This document shows positions 7,268 through 18,870 of a stretch of DNA of 64,000 nt, in pieces (within the stretch, counting starts at the first letter, position 1; every line of letters starts with the position of its first letter). Source of the stretch: Pseudoduganella plicata. Its GTDB lineage: Bacteria; Pseudomonadota; Gammaproteobacteria; Burkholderiales; Burkholderiaceae_D. The DNA lies in NCBI RefSeq assembly GCF_004421005.1, contig NZ_CP038026.1, forward strand, positions 1,674,001 to 1,738,000. The letters are read 5' to 3'. The notes below the pieces were generated by a model, which did no database searches, was not told where the DNA came from, and worked only from the letters and a program-made list of their open reading frames with translations. Made by a program: the position numbers and the translations under genes.

Positions 7268-9334
7268 ATGTCTCACCCCGATGATTTCAAGGCGCGTCGC
7301 CGCCAGGTGGTCCTGGCCGGCGCGCTGGCCTCCACCGGCTTGCTGGCCGCCTGCGGCAGCGACAACGATGCCGACCCGGTCGCCCCCAGCCCTGCCCCGC
7401 CAGCCATACCTCCCGCTCCACCTTCTCCCGCACCCGCCACGATTTCCAGCTTCGGCCTGGTCGTGCTGCCCGATACCCAGTTCTATTCGCGCTATGCCAC
7501 CGCGGAGACGGGCAACCAGTTCGCCAAGCGGTACGGCAGCACGCCCTACGCGGCGCAAACGCAGTGGATCGCCGATAATGCGGCGGCGTTCAGGATCCCC
7601 TTCGTCATCCACGTGGGCGACATCGTCGACCAGGTAAGGAAGCCGCAGCAATGGGAAGTGGCCGACAAGGCGATGAAGATCCTGGAAGACAAGGCCGTGC
7701 CCTACTCCGTCCTGGCGGGCAATCACGACGTGCTGACCGACGTCGGCTACGAAACCGACCGCGTGGGCGGCACGGACGCCACGCGCGACCTGGCGGCCGA
7801 ACCTTACCTCAAATGGTTCGGCACCGAACGGGCGCGCAAGCAGGCCACGTTCGGCGGCCGCGATCCCAGCGGCTTCCATGAATATCACGTGTTCCAGGCC
7901 GAGGGCCAGCGCTTCCTCGTGCTGTCGCTGTCCTGGCGCGCGTCGGACGCCGGTATCGCGTGGGCGCGCGAAGTCCTGCGCGCCAATCCGACCTTGCCCG
8001 CGATTCTCGTCAATCACCAGCTGATCGCCATCGCCAACGACGGCGTGCAGCCGCTCGAAGTGGACTACGGCCTGATGCTGTGGGAAAAGCTGATCCGCGA
8101 CCAGGACCAGATCTTTATGACGGTGAACGGCCACCACCACGGCGCCGCGCGGCTGACGAAGACGAACGACTTCGGCAATGCCGTGGAAGAGATGGTGGTG
8201 GACTACCAGATGGCCTACCAGGGCGGCAACGGCCTGCTGCGCTTCTACGAATTCGACCTCACCAGCAACGAGATCCGGGCGCTGTCGTTCTCGCCGTGGG
8301 TGAAGCAGAAGCCGAAAGACACGCTCAACGAGTTCGACCAGATCATGCTGAAGGACGCGAACAACGAGTTCACCGTCAAGATGGATTTCGCCAGGCGGTT
8401 CGCCCGCTTCGCGCCCGGGTTCAAGGCCGGTGCCGCGACGGGCACGTCGGTCAGCGCGGCCGTAACAGCGCAGATCATGGCCGGCTTCACGGGTACCCCG
8501 GCGGTCGCATCGCGCCCTGCCGCCAATGCCGAGGACTATCCGAAGGTGTCGAACACGGTGGCCCACTGGCGCTTCACGGGCGGCGCCGCCGGGACGGCTG
8601 TCCCGGACCGCGCCGTCATCGCCGACGTGACCGGCAATGGCAACGCGCTGACCCGCGCGGCGCTGAACGCGCCAGCTGGCAACACGGCGCAGCTGGCGGA
8701 CCTGCAGTGGACTGCCGACCGCCACCGCCTGTCGTCCGCACCCGGCAGCATCGCCTTTCGCAACGCGGCGGGCAAGCGGCTCAGCTATTTCCTGACCGAT
8801 GCATCGGCGGCGATGAACCGTGAAACGTTCAACACTGGCTACACGGTGGAAGCCTTCGTCAAGCTCGATAAATCCTGGACGGCAGCCAGCAACGCCTGGA
8901 TGAACGTCATGACGCGGGCCGGCCGGCGCGGCAACCTGAAGGACTGGGACGACGGGCTGCCGGAATCGCCGCCACTGCAGTTCGCCATTTCGAACCTGCG
9001 CGAACTGCAGTGGGAGGTGGTGCCGCAGCTGCCCGCGCCGCCGTCGGCGCGCACCAACTGGTCCGGCGAAATCCTGCTCGACACGTGGCTGCACGTGGCC
9101 ATCGTCAACGATCCGGCCACGCGGGAGACGACCATGTACGTCGAGGGCGCGCCGGTGCTGCGCAATGCCATCGACGCCGTCGGCCTGGCTTCGCTGAACC
9201 TGCCGTGGACGATCGGTGCGGGCTACTGGGACGGCGGCGCGCCGGAGAGCGGCTTTCTGGGCGCCATCGGCGAGATCCGCATCGTTGCGAAGCCGCTGGC
9301 GCCGGCACAGTGGCTGACGGCGCGCGCTTCCTGA
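7268..9334 (+). CDS. Exported metallophosphoesterase with C-terminal LamG-like domain
   Basis: A 688-residue protein. The ATG at 7268 has TGGAG six bases upstream; another ATG at 7256 is possible. The N-terminus holds an R-R-R stretch (10-12) before a hydrophobic segment ending L-A-A-C (Cys29), that is, a lipoprotein signal with Tat-like character, then a Pro/Ala-rich linker to about residue 58. Calcineurin-type phosphoesterase motifs follow: PDTQF (68-72), HVGDIVD (about 113), AGNHDV (about 150), VNHQL and NGHHHG (about 286). The last 250 residues fit a concanavalin A/LamG-like fold (VEAFVKLD, TWLHVAIVND, MYVEGAPV). Likely a surface or periplasmic phosphoesterase; substrate unknown. Confidence 0.87.
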   Translation: MSHPDDFKARRRQVVLAGALASTGLLAACGSDNDADPVAPSPAPPAIPPAPPSPAPATISSFGLVVLPDTQFYSRYATAETGNQFAKRYGSTPYAAQTQWIADNAAAFRIPFVIHVGDIVDQVRKPQQWEVADKAMKILEDKAVPYSVLAGNHDVLTDVGYETDRVGGTDATRDLAAEPYLKWFGTERARKQATFGGRDPSGFHEYHVFQAEGQRFLVLSLSWRASDAGIAWAREVLRANPTLPAILVNHQLIAIANDGVQPLEVDYGLMLWEKLIRDQDQIFMTVNGHHHGAARLTKTNDFGNAVEEMVVDYQMAYQGGNGLLRFYEFDLTSNEIRALSFSPWVKQKPKDTLNEFDQIMLKDANNEFTVKMDFARRFARFAPGFKAGAATGTSVSAAVTAQIMAGFTGTPAVASRPAANAEDYPKVSNTVAHWRFTGGAAGTAVPDRAVIADVTGNGNALTRAALNAPAGNTAQLADLQWTADRHRLSSAPGSIAFRNAAGKRLSYFLTDASAAMNRETFNTGYTVEAFVKLDKSWTAASNAWMNVMTRAGRRGNLKDWDDGLPESPPLQFAISNLRELQWEVVPQLPAPPSARTNWSGEILLDTWLHVAIVNDPATRETTMYVEGAPVLRNAIDAVGLASLNLPWTIGAGYWDGGAPESGFLGAIGEIRIVAKPLAPAQWLTARAS

Positions 9335-9465
9335 GCGGTCCAGTTGCATGGTCGATACAGGTCAGGACGACCTGTGACACAACAATCTGTCCGCCTGGCG
9401 CAGTATCTCCATAGTGCAGCGTCGATCCCGTCGCCACGGACCGCGCGGCGCACATGGAGAACGCC

Positions 9466-9740
9466 ATGAAGAAGCATGTTCCGGACCGGCAGCGCACCTT
9501 TGCGCTGCCGGCCTCCTGAACGAGTCTGCGCCGTCGCCCCGATGGCGGCGTTGCCGCGACCGCCCGAGCCGGATCCATCGCAGGCGACGTCATGCCGGTC
9601 AACGTCAGGACCGGCAGGTGCCTGACGATTGCCGCCGGCACCGGCACGGCCGGCAATGTCGAAGCGGTGCGGTACAACTGCGACGCTGACCCGCCGCGGC
9701 ACTGGACGACCCGCCTCAGACTGCAAGGGCGACGGCCCCT
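9466..9740 (+). pseudogene. Degraded ricin-type lectin (beta-trefoil) remnant
   Basis: The 405-nt gap between the phosphoesterase and the kinase has no intact gene. From 9592 one frame reads NVRTGRCLTIAAGTGTAGN, then VRYNCDADPPRHW, close to one ricin B repeat (x-G-x-C-L-x-I ... C-D ... Q/R-x-W). In the same frame, an upstream ATG at 9466 opens only 17 codons before a TGA. This looks like the leftover of an exported lectin or carbohydrate-binding gene cut off by the neighbouring kinase gene. One repeat only, so the call is tentative. Confidence 0.3.
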
Positions 9741-11806
<2,066 letters not shown>

Positions 11807-11932
11807 CAAAGCGGCACTGGAAAATAATCTGAACCAGTGATGATCGCACATAATATAAACGGATGGGTGTCTGGCGCTGCGACATGTGCGGGTCATCGCT
11901 ACGGCGGCAGCAGGAACTGCCCCGTAAACAAG

Positions 11933-11962
11933 AAAACCGCCGTCCTTGCGGATGGCGGTTTC
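11933..11962 (-). terminator. Rho-independent terminator of the S46 peptidase gene
   Basis: On the minus strand AAACCGCC pairs with GGCGGTTT, continued inside by TCC/GGA around a GCAA tetraloop, and is followed by TTTTC. It lies 19 nt past the peptidase stop codon at 11981. Confidence 0.8.
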
Positions 11963-11980
11963 CTGTCCCGGATGGCGGAA

Positions 11981-14113
11981 TTACTTGCGCGGGTACTTGA
12001 TCGTCATTTCGCGCAGCAGGTTGTCCGCATGGTCGACTTCCTTCATCACCCACAGCATGTAGCGCACGTCCAGGTGAATGGCACGGGTGATGTCGCGGTC
12101 GAAGTACCAGTCCTTCGTGATCGACTCGTAGGTCGAATCGAAGTTCAGTCCCACCAGCTCGCCGCGCTTGTTGACGATCGCGGAGCCGGAGTTGCCACCA
12201 GTGGTGTCGGCGCTGGACAGGAAGTTCACCGGCACCGTGCCCAGGACAGGGTCCTTGAACTGGCCGTAGCGCCTGGCCTTGATCGCTTCCATCAGCTTGG
12301 CCGGGGCGTTGAACGGATCCTTGCCCGTGTGCTTCTCGACGATGCCTTCGACGGTCGTGAAGGGGCCTTTCGAGATGCCATCCTTCGGCGAGTAAGGCGC
12401 CACCGTGCCGTACGTCACGCGCAGCGTGGAGTTGGCATCCGGGTAGACCGGCTTGCCCTGCGACTTCTTCCACGCGATAACGGCGCTCATGTACTGCGGA
12501 ATGACCTTTTCCAGATTGCCTTCCACTTCCTTGGAGCGGTCTTCCAGCGCGCGGTCGATGGCGTTGAGCTTGAGCGCCAGGCGGATGAAGGCGTCATCGG
12601 ACTGCGCCAGCGCGGCCGCATCCTTGTCCAGCAGTGCCAGGCGCGTAGCCGTGTCACCGAGCTTCGTGCCCTTGTACAGCGCGGGCACGTCGGCGACGGC
12701 TGGCAGCAGCGCGTCCAGCCCCTGCGGACGCTTATGCAATTTCGCATAGCGCTGCAACCCTGCCACGAAGCGGGCCTGGTCGACGCCGGCCACGTACGAC
12801 TGCTCCAGGCGGGTCAGGCGCGCCTTGATGAAGGTCAGGTCACGCTCCTGGTAGCCCGCCTCGCGTTCGGCGTTGGGCTTCTTGCGCTCTTCGGCGAGCC
12901 GTACCAGCGTGCGGGCGCTCTTGAACATGTCGCTGTTGGTGGCGACGTTCCACGCGAACTGCTCCTGCTCCAGCGCCATGTCGGCGGCGATCGCCGCGTC
13001 CAGTTCGGCCAGCATGGTCCGCGACACGTTCGGCTGCTTGCCATACCAGGCGCGGAACTCGGCATCCTGCACGTCCTTGATGGCGGCGATGTCCTTGCGG
13101 GCGAAACCGTCCAGCAGGCCCTGCGTCTTCTTCATGCGGTTGTTGATGGACTTGACCACCGACGCATAGCGCACTTCGTCGTCGGCCTTGGCCTTCGTCG
13201 CGGCGGCGATGGTGTCCAGGTCGGCCTGGTATTCGGCCACCTGGGCCGGGTAGCTAATCTTTTGCGCGTAGCGGATTTCCGACGGCAGCTTGTAGCGGCT
13301 GGTACGGCCAGGGTAGCCGGCCAGCAGGATCGGGTCCCCGGCCTTCAGCCCTTCGGCGGAGACGACGAGGAAGTCCTTCGATTGATAGGGCACGTTGTCC
13401 AGCGACGGCTCGGCGGGACGGCCGTCCTTGCCGACGTAGGCACGCAGGAACGAGTAGTCGCCCGTGTGGCGCGGCCATTCGTAGTTGTCGATGTCGCCGC
13501 CGTAGTTGCCGATCATGTCGGCCGGCGCGTAGACGAGGCGCACGTCGCGGATCATCATCTGGCGGATGCGGTAATACTCCAGGCCGCGGTGGAATGCCGG
13601 CACGGAGCAGCGGTAGGTCTTGTCGGTCTCGCACTCGGCGATCAGGTCCTTGATGCGGCGTTCGATCAGTTCGTGCCGCGCCTTGCCGCCCACGTTCTCC
13701 AGCCCCTGCAGCACGCGGGCGCTGACGTTTTCCACCTTGTCGGTTACGTAGACCAGCGTGTTGGGACCGCCCGGCAGCTCTTCGGCGCGCGTCCTGGCAA
13801 GGAAGCCGTCGACGATATAGTTCTTCTGCGCTGTGGAGTTGCGCTGGATCGCACCGTAGGCGCAGTGGTGGTTGGTGACGACCAGGCCGTCCGGCGACAC
13901 GAACGACGCGGAGCAGCCGCCGAGCGAGACGATGGCACTCATCGGATGCTTCGACAGGTCCGAGATACGCTCGGCGGGAATCTCGATGCCGATACGTTTG
14001 AGTTCCGCTTTCAGTTGCGGCATCTGGTGCGGCTGCCACTGGCCTTCGTCCGCCACGGTGGTACCGCAGGCGGCCAGCAGCGCGGCTGGCAGTACAAGTT
14101 TTTTGAACGACAA
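11981..14113 (-). CDS. S46 family dipeptidyl peptidase (DPP7/DPP11-like)
   Basis: About 710 residues from a TTG at 14113 with GGGGGA eight bases upstream; an upstream in-frame start at 14185 would add a tail that is unlike a signal peptide. The N-terminus MSFKKLVLPAALLAACG is a lipoprotein-like or Sec signal. S46 motifs are intact: TNHHCAYGAIQ (from about residue 80, catalytic His), GGDIDNYEWPRHTGD (catalytic Asp region) and TGGNSGSAIVN (catalytic Ser, about 640). These periplasmic enzymes cut dipeptides from peptide N-termini. At the position that separates DPP11 (Arg, acidic P1) from DPP7 (Gly, hydrophobic P1), this protein has Ser in NFDSTYE, so its preference is unclear. Confidence 0.92.
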   Translation of the reverse strand: MSFKKLVLPAALLAACGTTVADEGQWQPHQMPQLKAELKRIGIEIPAERISDLSKHPMSAIVSLGGCSASFVSPDGLVVTNHHCAYGAIQRNSTAQKNYIVDGFLARTRAEELPGGPNTLVYVTDKVENVSARVLQGLENVGGKARHELIERRIKDLIAECETDKTYRCSVPAFHRGLEYYRIRQMMIRDVRLVYAPADMIGNYGGDIDNYEWPRHTGDYSFLRAYVGKDGRPAEPSLDNVPYQSKDFLVVSAEGLKAGDPILLAGYPGRTSRYKLPSEIRYAQKISYPAQVAEYQADLDTIAAATKAKADDEVRYASVVKSINNRMKKTQGLLDGFARKDIAAIKDVQDAEFRAWYGKQPNVSRTMLAELDAAIAADMALEQEQFAWNVATNSDMFKSARTLVRLAEERKKPNAEREAGYQERDLTFIKARLTRLEQSYVAGVDQARFVAGLQRYAKLHKRPQGLDALLPAVADVPALYKGTKLGDTATRLALLDKDAAALAQSDDAFIRLALKLNAIDRALEDRSKEVEGNLEKVIPQYMSAVIAWKKSQGKPVYPDANSTLRVTYGTVAPYSPKDGISKGPFTTVEGIVEKHTGKDPFNAPAKLMEAIKARRYGQFKDPVLGTVPVNFLSSADTTGGNSGSAIVNKRGELVGLNFDSTYESITKDWYFDRDITRAIHLDVRYMLWVMKEVDHADNLLREMTIKYPRK

Positions 14114-14224
14114 GATGGTTCCCCCGATGGTTAGGCTGCTTGAGCCACGGCAGTATAAGCCCACTGCCCCGATGTGGAAAGCCACCCGCCCGCCGGCCCC
14201 GCCGCAGGGCGCCCGGCCTTGCGC

Positions 14225-15616
14225 TTACTCGGCGTGCCAGCCGCCGCCCAGCGCCTGGATCAGCGCCACGGCTGTCGTCTGCCGGTCCGCCTGCACCTGC
14301 ACCATTGCCCGGCGCGCCGAAAGCGCCGTGACCTGCGCGTTCACCACTTCAGTGTAATTGACCTGGCCGGCCCGGTAGCGGTTGATCATCTGCTGCTCGA
14401 CCTGGTCGGCCGCCTCCGAGGCAGCGCGACGCAGCTCCTGCTGCTGCGCCAGGGTGCGCGTGGCCGACAGCTGGTCCTCGATGTCGGCAAACGCGTTCAG
14501 CACCGTCTGGCGGTACTGGGCAATGGCGACGTCGCGCGCGGCGCGGGTCTGTTCCACGCGCGACGAGATGGCGCCGGCATTGAAGATGGCCTGCGCCGCG
14601 GACACGCCCAGCGACCACAGGTTGTTGGATGCATTGAACAGCCCCGCCGTCTGGCTGGCGCCGTAGCCGTACGACGCCGACAGGCTCAATGAGGGGAAGT
14701 ACGCCGCGCGGGCGATGCCGATCTGCTCGTTGGCGATGGCCACGCGCCGCTCCGCCGCGGCGATGTCGGGTCGGCGCTGCAGCAGCGCGGACGGAACGCC
14801 GACCGGCACCTCCGGCACCGCCAGCGTCCACGGCGCCGCAGGCAGTGTGAAGTCGGCGGGCGCCTTGCCCAGCAGGATGGCAATGGCGTGCTCGTACAGC
14901 GCGCGCTGGCGGATCAGCGTCAGCTGGTCGGCCTGCGTATTGGACAGCTGCGTCTGTGCCTGCAGCAGGTCGGAGCGGGCTGTGATACCCGCGTTGAAGC
15001 GGTTCTGCGTGATCTGCAGCACCCTCTTGTAGCCTTCGACCGTCGTGTTCAGGATTTCCAGCTGGGCATCCGTCTGGCGCAGGCCGATGTAGTTGGCCAC
15101 CAGCTCGCCCTGCGCCGACAGCCGCGCCGACGCAAGCTCCGCCGCGCTGGCCTGTGCGCTGGCCTGCGCGCCCGTCACGCCCGCGCGCAGCCGGCCCCAG
15201 ATATCCGGCTCCCAGCTGCCGCCGATGTTGACGCGGTAGTTGTTGGCGGTACGCGAGTCGCCACCGCCCGAGCGGGTGCCGGAGCCACTGAGGCTGACCA
15301 CGGGGAACAGCGCCGCGCGCTGCTCCGCCACCACGGCGCGCGCCTGCGCATACGCGGCCACTGCAGCCGCCACGTTCTGGTTGTTGACGTCGATGGCCGC
15401 CGCCAGTTCGTTCAGCGTCGCGTCGCCGAACAGCGTCCACCAGTGGCCGCGGTCGAGCGCATCGGCCGGCGCAGCCGGAACCCAGCCTTCGGCCTCCTTG
15501 AAATGCGCGGGATTGGCGGTGGCGGGCACCTCGTACTTCGGACCGACGGCGCAGCCGCTCAAGGCGGCAACGAGACAGGCAATGGCGGTCGGACGGAAAA
15601 TGGCGTTCTTCTTCAT
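14225..15616 (-). CDS. RND efflux outer-membrane factor lipoprotein (NodT/OprM family)
   Basis: A 463-residue protein starting at the ATG at 15616 inside the ATGA overlap with the upstream pump gene. The signal ends L-S-G-C (Cys21) and is followed by AVGPKYEVP, the classic start of NodT-family factors. Two OEP repeats follow: coiled, alanine- and glutamine-rich helices with LRQTDAQLEIL and YRAGQVNYTEVVNAQ. It should form the trimeric outer-membrane duct for the two RND subunits encoded upstream. Last gene of a four-gene operon, so the pump has its own dedicated exit channel rather than relying on a separate TolC. Confidence 0.93.
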   Translation of the reverse strand: MKKNAIFRPTAIACLVAALSGCAVGPKYEVPATANPAHFKEAEGWVPAAPADALDRGHWWTLFGDATLNELAAAIDVNNQNVAAAVAAYAQARAVVAEQRAALFPVVSLSGSGTRSGGGDSRTANNYRVNIGGSWEPDIWGRLRAGVTGAQASAQASAAELASARLSAQGELVANYIGLRQTDAQLEILNTTVEGYKRVLQITQNRFNAGITARSDLLQAQTQLSNTQADQLTLIRQRALYEHAIAILLGKAPADFTLPAAPWTLAVPEVPVGVPSALLQRRPDIAAAERRVAIANEQIGIARAAYFPSLSLSASYGYGASQTAGLFNASNNLWSLGVSAAQAIFNAGAISSRVEQTRAARDVAIAQYRQTVLNAFADIEDQLSATRTLAQQQELRRAASEAADQVEQQMINRYRAGQVNYTEVVNAQVTALSARRAMVQVQADRQTTAVALIQALGGGWHAE

Positions 15617-18600
15617 GGGTTCACTGGCAGGTCGTGCCCGTCGTGCGGACGGGCGAGCTTGTGTTCGTCGGGGCTGCGCGAACGCAGCCGGTCGAGCAGG
15701 ATATAGACGACGGGCGTCGTCAGGAGCGTCAGCAGCTGGCTGGCAATCAGGCCCCCGATGATGGCGATGCCCAGCGGCTGGCGCAACTCGGAGCCTTCGC
15801 CGAAGCCGATGGCCAGCGGCAGCGCGCCCAGCGCAGCGGCCAGCGTCGTCATCAAGATCGGACGAAAACGCAGCAGGCACGCTTCGCGCACAGCTTCCGC
15901 CGCGCTCAGGCCGCGCGCCCGTTCGGCGTCGAGGGCGAAGTCGATGATCAGGATCGCGTTCTTCTTGACGATGCCGATCAGGAGGAACACGCCGATCAGG
16001 GCGATGATGGAGAACTCCATGCGGAACATCAGCAGCGCCAGCACGGCGCCCACGCCAGCGGAAGGCAATGTGGACAGCACCGTGATCGGGTGCACCAGGC
16101 TTTCGTACAGGATGCCCAACACGATATATATGACCACGATCGCCGCCAGGATCAGCATGGGCTGCTGCTTGTTCGATTCCTCCGCCTGTTTCGCCTGCCC
16201 CTGGAAGCTGCCGCGCACATTGTTCGGCATGCCGATGTCGGCTTCGGCCTGTTTCACCGCCTCCTGGGCATCGCCCAACGTGGCGCCCTCGGCCAGGTTG
16301 AACGAGATCGTCGTCGCCAGCTCGCCGTCCTGGTGGTTGACGGACGTCGGCGTGGCGCTTTCAGCAAACGAGGCAATGCCCGACAGCGGCACCATGTTCG
16401 TGGCCGCCGTGCTGAGGGCCGCGCCAGTGGACGTGTCGCGCTGGCCCTGCGCATTGTTGGCGGCGCTGTTGGCGTTGGCCGCGGCTGTCACGGTCGATGC
16501 CGTCGATGTCGTCGATGTCGTCACTGCCTTCGACGGCACGTACACGTCACGCAGCGCCTCGGGACTCTGCGCATACTCCGGTGCCACTTCCATGACGACC
16601 TTGTACTGATTGAGCTCATCGTAGATCGTTGCCACCTGGCGCTGGCCGAAAGCGTTGTACAGCGCATTGTCGACGTCGCGCACGCTGAGCCCCAGGCGCG
16701 CCGCCGTTTCCTTGTCGATGGTGACGAAGGTCTCCACGCCATTGTCCTGCTGGTCGGTGTCGATATCGGTCAGCGCGGGCTGGGCCTTCATCGAATCGGC
16801 GAGCTTCGTCGCCCACGCCTGCAGATCGGCGCGGTTGTCGCTTTTGAGCGTGTACTGGTAAGTGGAGTTGGACGAACGTCCGCCCATGCGCAGATCCTGC
16901 ACGGGGTTGAGGAACAGCGACACGCCCGTCACCTTCGCCAGCTGCGGGCGCAGCCGGGCGATGACGGCCTGGCCGGACTCCGTGCGCTCGTCGGCCGGTT
17001 TCAGGTTGACGAACATGAAGCCGCCGCCGGCGCGCGAGCCGCCGGTGAAACCGACGACGGTTGCCACGGCAGGATCCTTGCGGATGATGTCCACCAGCTG
17101 GCGCAGCTTCTGCTGCATGGCCTGGAACGAGATGCTCTGGTCGGCGCGCAGGCCGCCATTGAGCTGCCCCGTATCCTGTTGCGGGAAGAAGCCTTTCGGT
17201 GCTGCCGCGAACAGGTAGACGTTCAGGCCGACGACGAATGCCAGGATGAACATCACCAGCCACAGGCTGTGCAGCGCCCAGTCCAGCGCGTGTTCGTACA
17301 CCCGTTGCAGCCACAGGAAGCCACGCTCGAACGCGCGCGCAATGCGGCCCGGCGGCTTGCCGTCGTGCTCCGCCTTGAGCAGCCAGGCGCACATCATCGG
17401 CGTGGTCGTCAGCGATATGACGAGGGAAATCATCACGGCGGCGGACAACGTCACGGCAAATTCGCGGAACAGCCGGCCCACCTGGCCGCCCATGAACAGC
17501 AGCGGAATGAACACGGCCACCAGCGACAGGCTGATGGACAGCACGGTGAACCCCACCTCGCGCGCGCCCAGCAGCGCCGCCTTGAACCGGTCCATGCCGG
17601 CCTCGATATGCCGCGCCGTGTTTTCCAGCACGACGATGGCGTCGTCCACGACGAAGCCCGTGGCCACCGTCAGCGCCATCAGCGACAGGTTGTTCAGCGA
17701 AAAACCCAGCAGGTACATCACGCCGAAGGTGCCCAGCAGCGAGACAACCGTCGCTATTGCCGGGATCACCGTCGCCCGCACATTACGCAGGAACGCGCTG
17801 ACCACCAGCACCACCAGAATCACGGAAATCACCAGCGTAATTTCGATCTCGTGCAGCGACGAGCGGATCGAGTTGGTGCTGTCCGACGCCACCGCCAGCC
17901 GGATGTCCTGCGGCAGCTGCGCCTGCAGTTGCGGCAGCAGCGCGCGCACGCTGTCCACGGTCTCGATGACGTTGGCGTCCGGCTGGCGCCGCAGCAGCAC
18001 GATAACGGCCGGGTCGCCGTTGTACAGCCCCAGCGTGTTCTTGTTTTCCGCCCCGTCTTCGACCGTCGCCACGTCGCGCAGCCGGATCGCCGAACCGTCG
18101 CGCCACGCCACGACGAGGTCGCGGTAGTCCGCGGCCGAGGGCCGGCCCGGTTGCGAACCCGCGCCGGAGGCAGGCGCCGAATAGATCTGCAGGCGCCGGT
18201 CGTCGCCTTCCAGCGCACCCTTGGGCCGATTGGCGTTGGTCGCCTGCAGCGACGCGCGCACGTCCTCCATCGACACGCCGTAGCGATTGAGCGCATACGG
18301 CAGCAGCTCGACGCGCACGGCCGGCAGCGAACCGCCGCCGATCTCCACGTCGCCCACGCCCTTCACCTGCGCCAGCTTCTGCTGCACGATATTCGACACG
18401 GCCTCGTAGATCTGGCCCGGCGTGCGCGTGGGCGACGTCAGTGCCAGGATGATCACGGGGGCATCGGACGGATTGGCCTTGCGGTACGTTGGATTGCTGC
18501 GCAGCGTGGATGGCAGGTCGGCGCGCGAGGCATTGATCGCTGCCTGCACTTCGCGCGCGGCCGCGTCGATCTTGCGATTCAGGTCGAACTGCAGGTTGAT

Positions 18601-18870
18601 GCGGGTCGATCCGCTCGACGAACTGGACGTCATCTCGTTCACGCCGGCGATGACGCCCAGGCGCCGCTCCAGTGGCGTCGCGACGCTGCTGGCCATCGTG
18701 TCCGGGCTCGCGCCCGGCAGGCTGGCCGACACGGAGATTGCGGGGAAATCGACCTGCGGCAGCGGCGAGACGGGCAGCACGAAGAACGCGCCGATACCCG
18801 CCAGCGCGATGCCGATGGTCAGCAGCACGGTGGCGATGGGCCGCCTGACAAACGGTTCGGACAGGTTCAC
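15613..18870 (-). CDS. RND multidrug efflux permease, MdtC-like
   Basis: A 1085-residue inner-membrane pump subunit of the HAE1 family: N-terminal [34 protein letters not shown], the transmembrane [13 protein letters not shown] motif (TM4 proton-relay Asp pair) and a C-terminal [11 protein letters not shown] motif. As in E. coli, where MdtB and MdtC form a B2C heterotrimer, it is encoded directly after an MdtB-like paralogue with a 4-nt overlap. An oddity is a Ser/Thr/Ala/Asn-rich insert at about residues 781-825 in the periplasmic docking region, absent from the sister subunit. Substrates are not predictable from sequence; MdtABC homologues export bile salts, novobiocin and metal chelators. 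Confidence 0.93.
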   Translation of the reverse strand: MNLSEPFVRRPIATVLLTIGIALAGIGAFFVLPVSPLPQVDFPAISVSASLPGASPDTMASSVATPLERRLGVIAGVNEMTSSSSSGSTRINLQFDLNRKIDAAAREVQAAINASRADLPSTLRSNPTYRKANPSDAPVIILALTSPTRTPGQIYEAVSNIVQQKLAQVKGVGDVEIGGGSLPAVRVELLPYALNRYGVSMEDVRASLQATNANRPKGALEGDDRRLQIYSAPASGAGSQPGRPSAADYRDLVVAWRDGSAIRLRDVATVEDGAENKNTLGLYNGDPAVIVLLRRQPDANVIETVDSVRALLPQLQAQLPQDIRLAVASDSTNSIRSSLHEIEITLVISVILVVLVVSAFLRNVRATVIPAIATVVSLLGTFGVMYLLGFSLNNLSLMALTVATGFVVDDAIVVLENTARHIEAGMDRFKAALLGAREVGFTVLSISLSLVAVFIPLLFMGGQVGRLFREFAVTLSAAVMISLVISLTTTPMMCAWLLKAEHDGKPPGRIARAFERGFLWLQRVYEHALDWALHSLWLVMFILAFVVGLNVYLFAAAPKGFFPQQDTGQLNGGLRADQSISFQAMQQKLRQLVDIIRKDPAVATVVGFTGGSRAGGGFMFVNLKPADERTESGQAVIARLRPQLAKVTGVSLFLNPVQDLRMGGRSSNSTYQYTLKSDNRADLQAWATKLADSMKAQPALTDIDTDQQDNGVETFVTIDKETAARLGLSVRDVDNALYNAFGQRQVATIYDELNQYKVVMEVAPEYAQSPEALRDVYVPSKAVTTSTTSTASTVTAAANANSAANNAQGQRDTSTGAALSTAATNMVPLSGIASFAESATPTSVNHQDGELATTISFNLAEGATLGDAQEAVKQAEADIGMPNNVRGSFQGQAKQAEESNKQQPMLILAAIVVIYIVLGILYESLVHPITVLSTLPSAGVGAVLALLMFRMEFSIIALIGVFLLIGIVKKNAILIIDFALDAERARGLSAAEAVREACLLRFRPILMTTLAAALGALPLAIGFGEGSELRQPLGIAIIGGLIASQLLTLLTTPVVYILLDRLRSRSPDEHKLARPHDGHDLPVNP

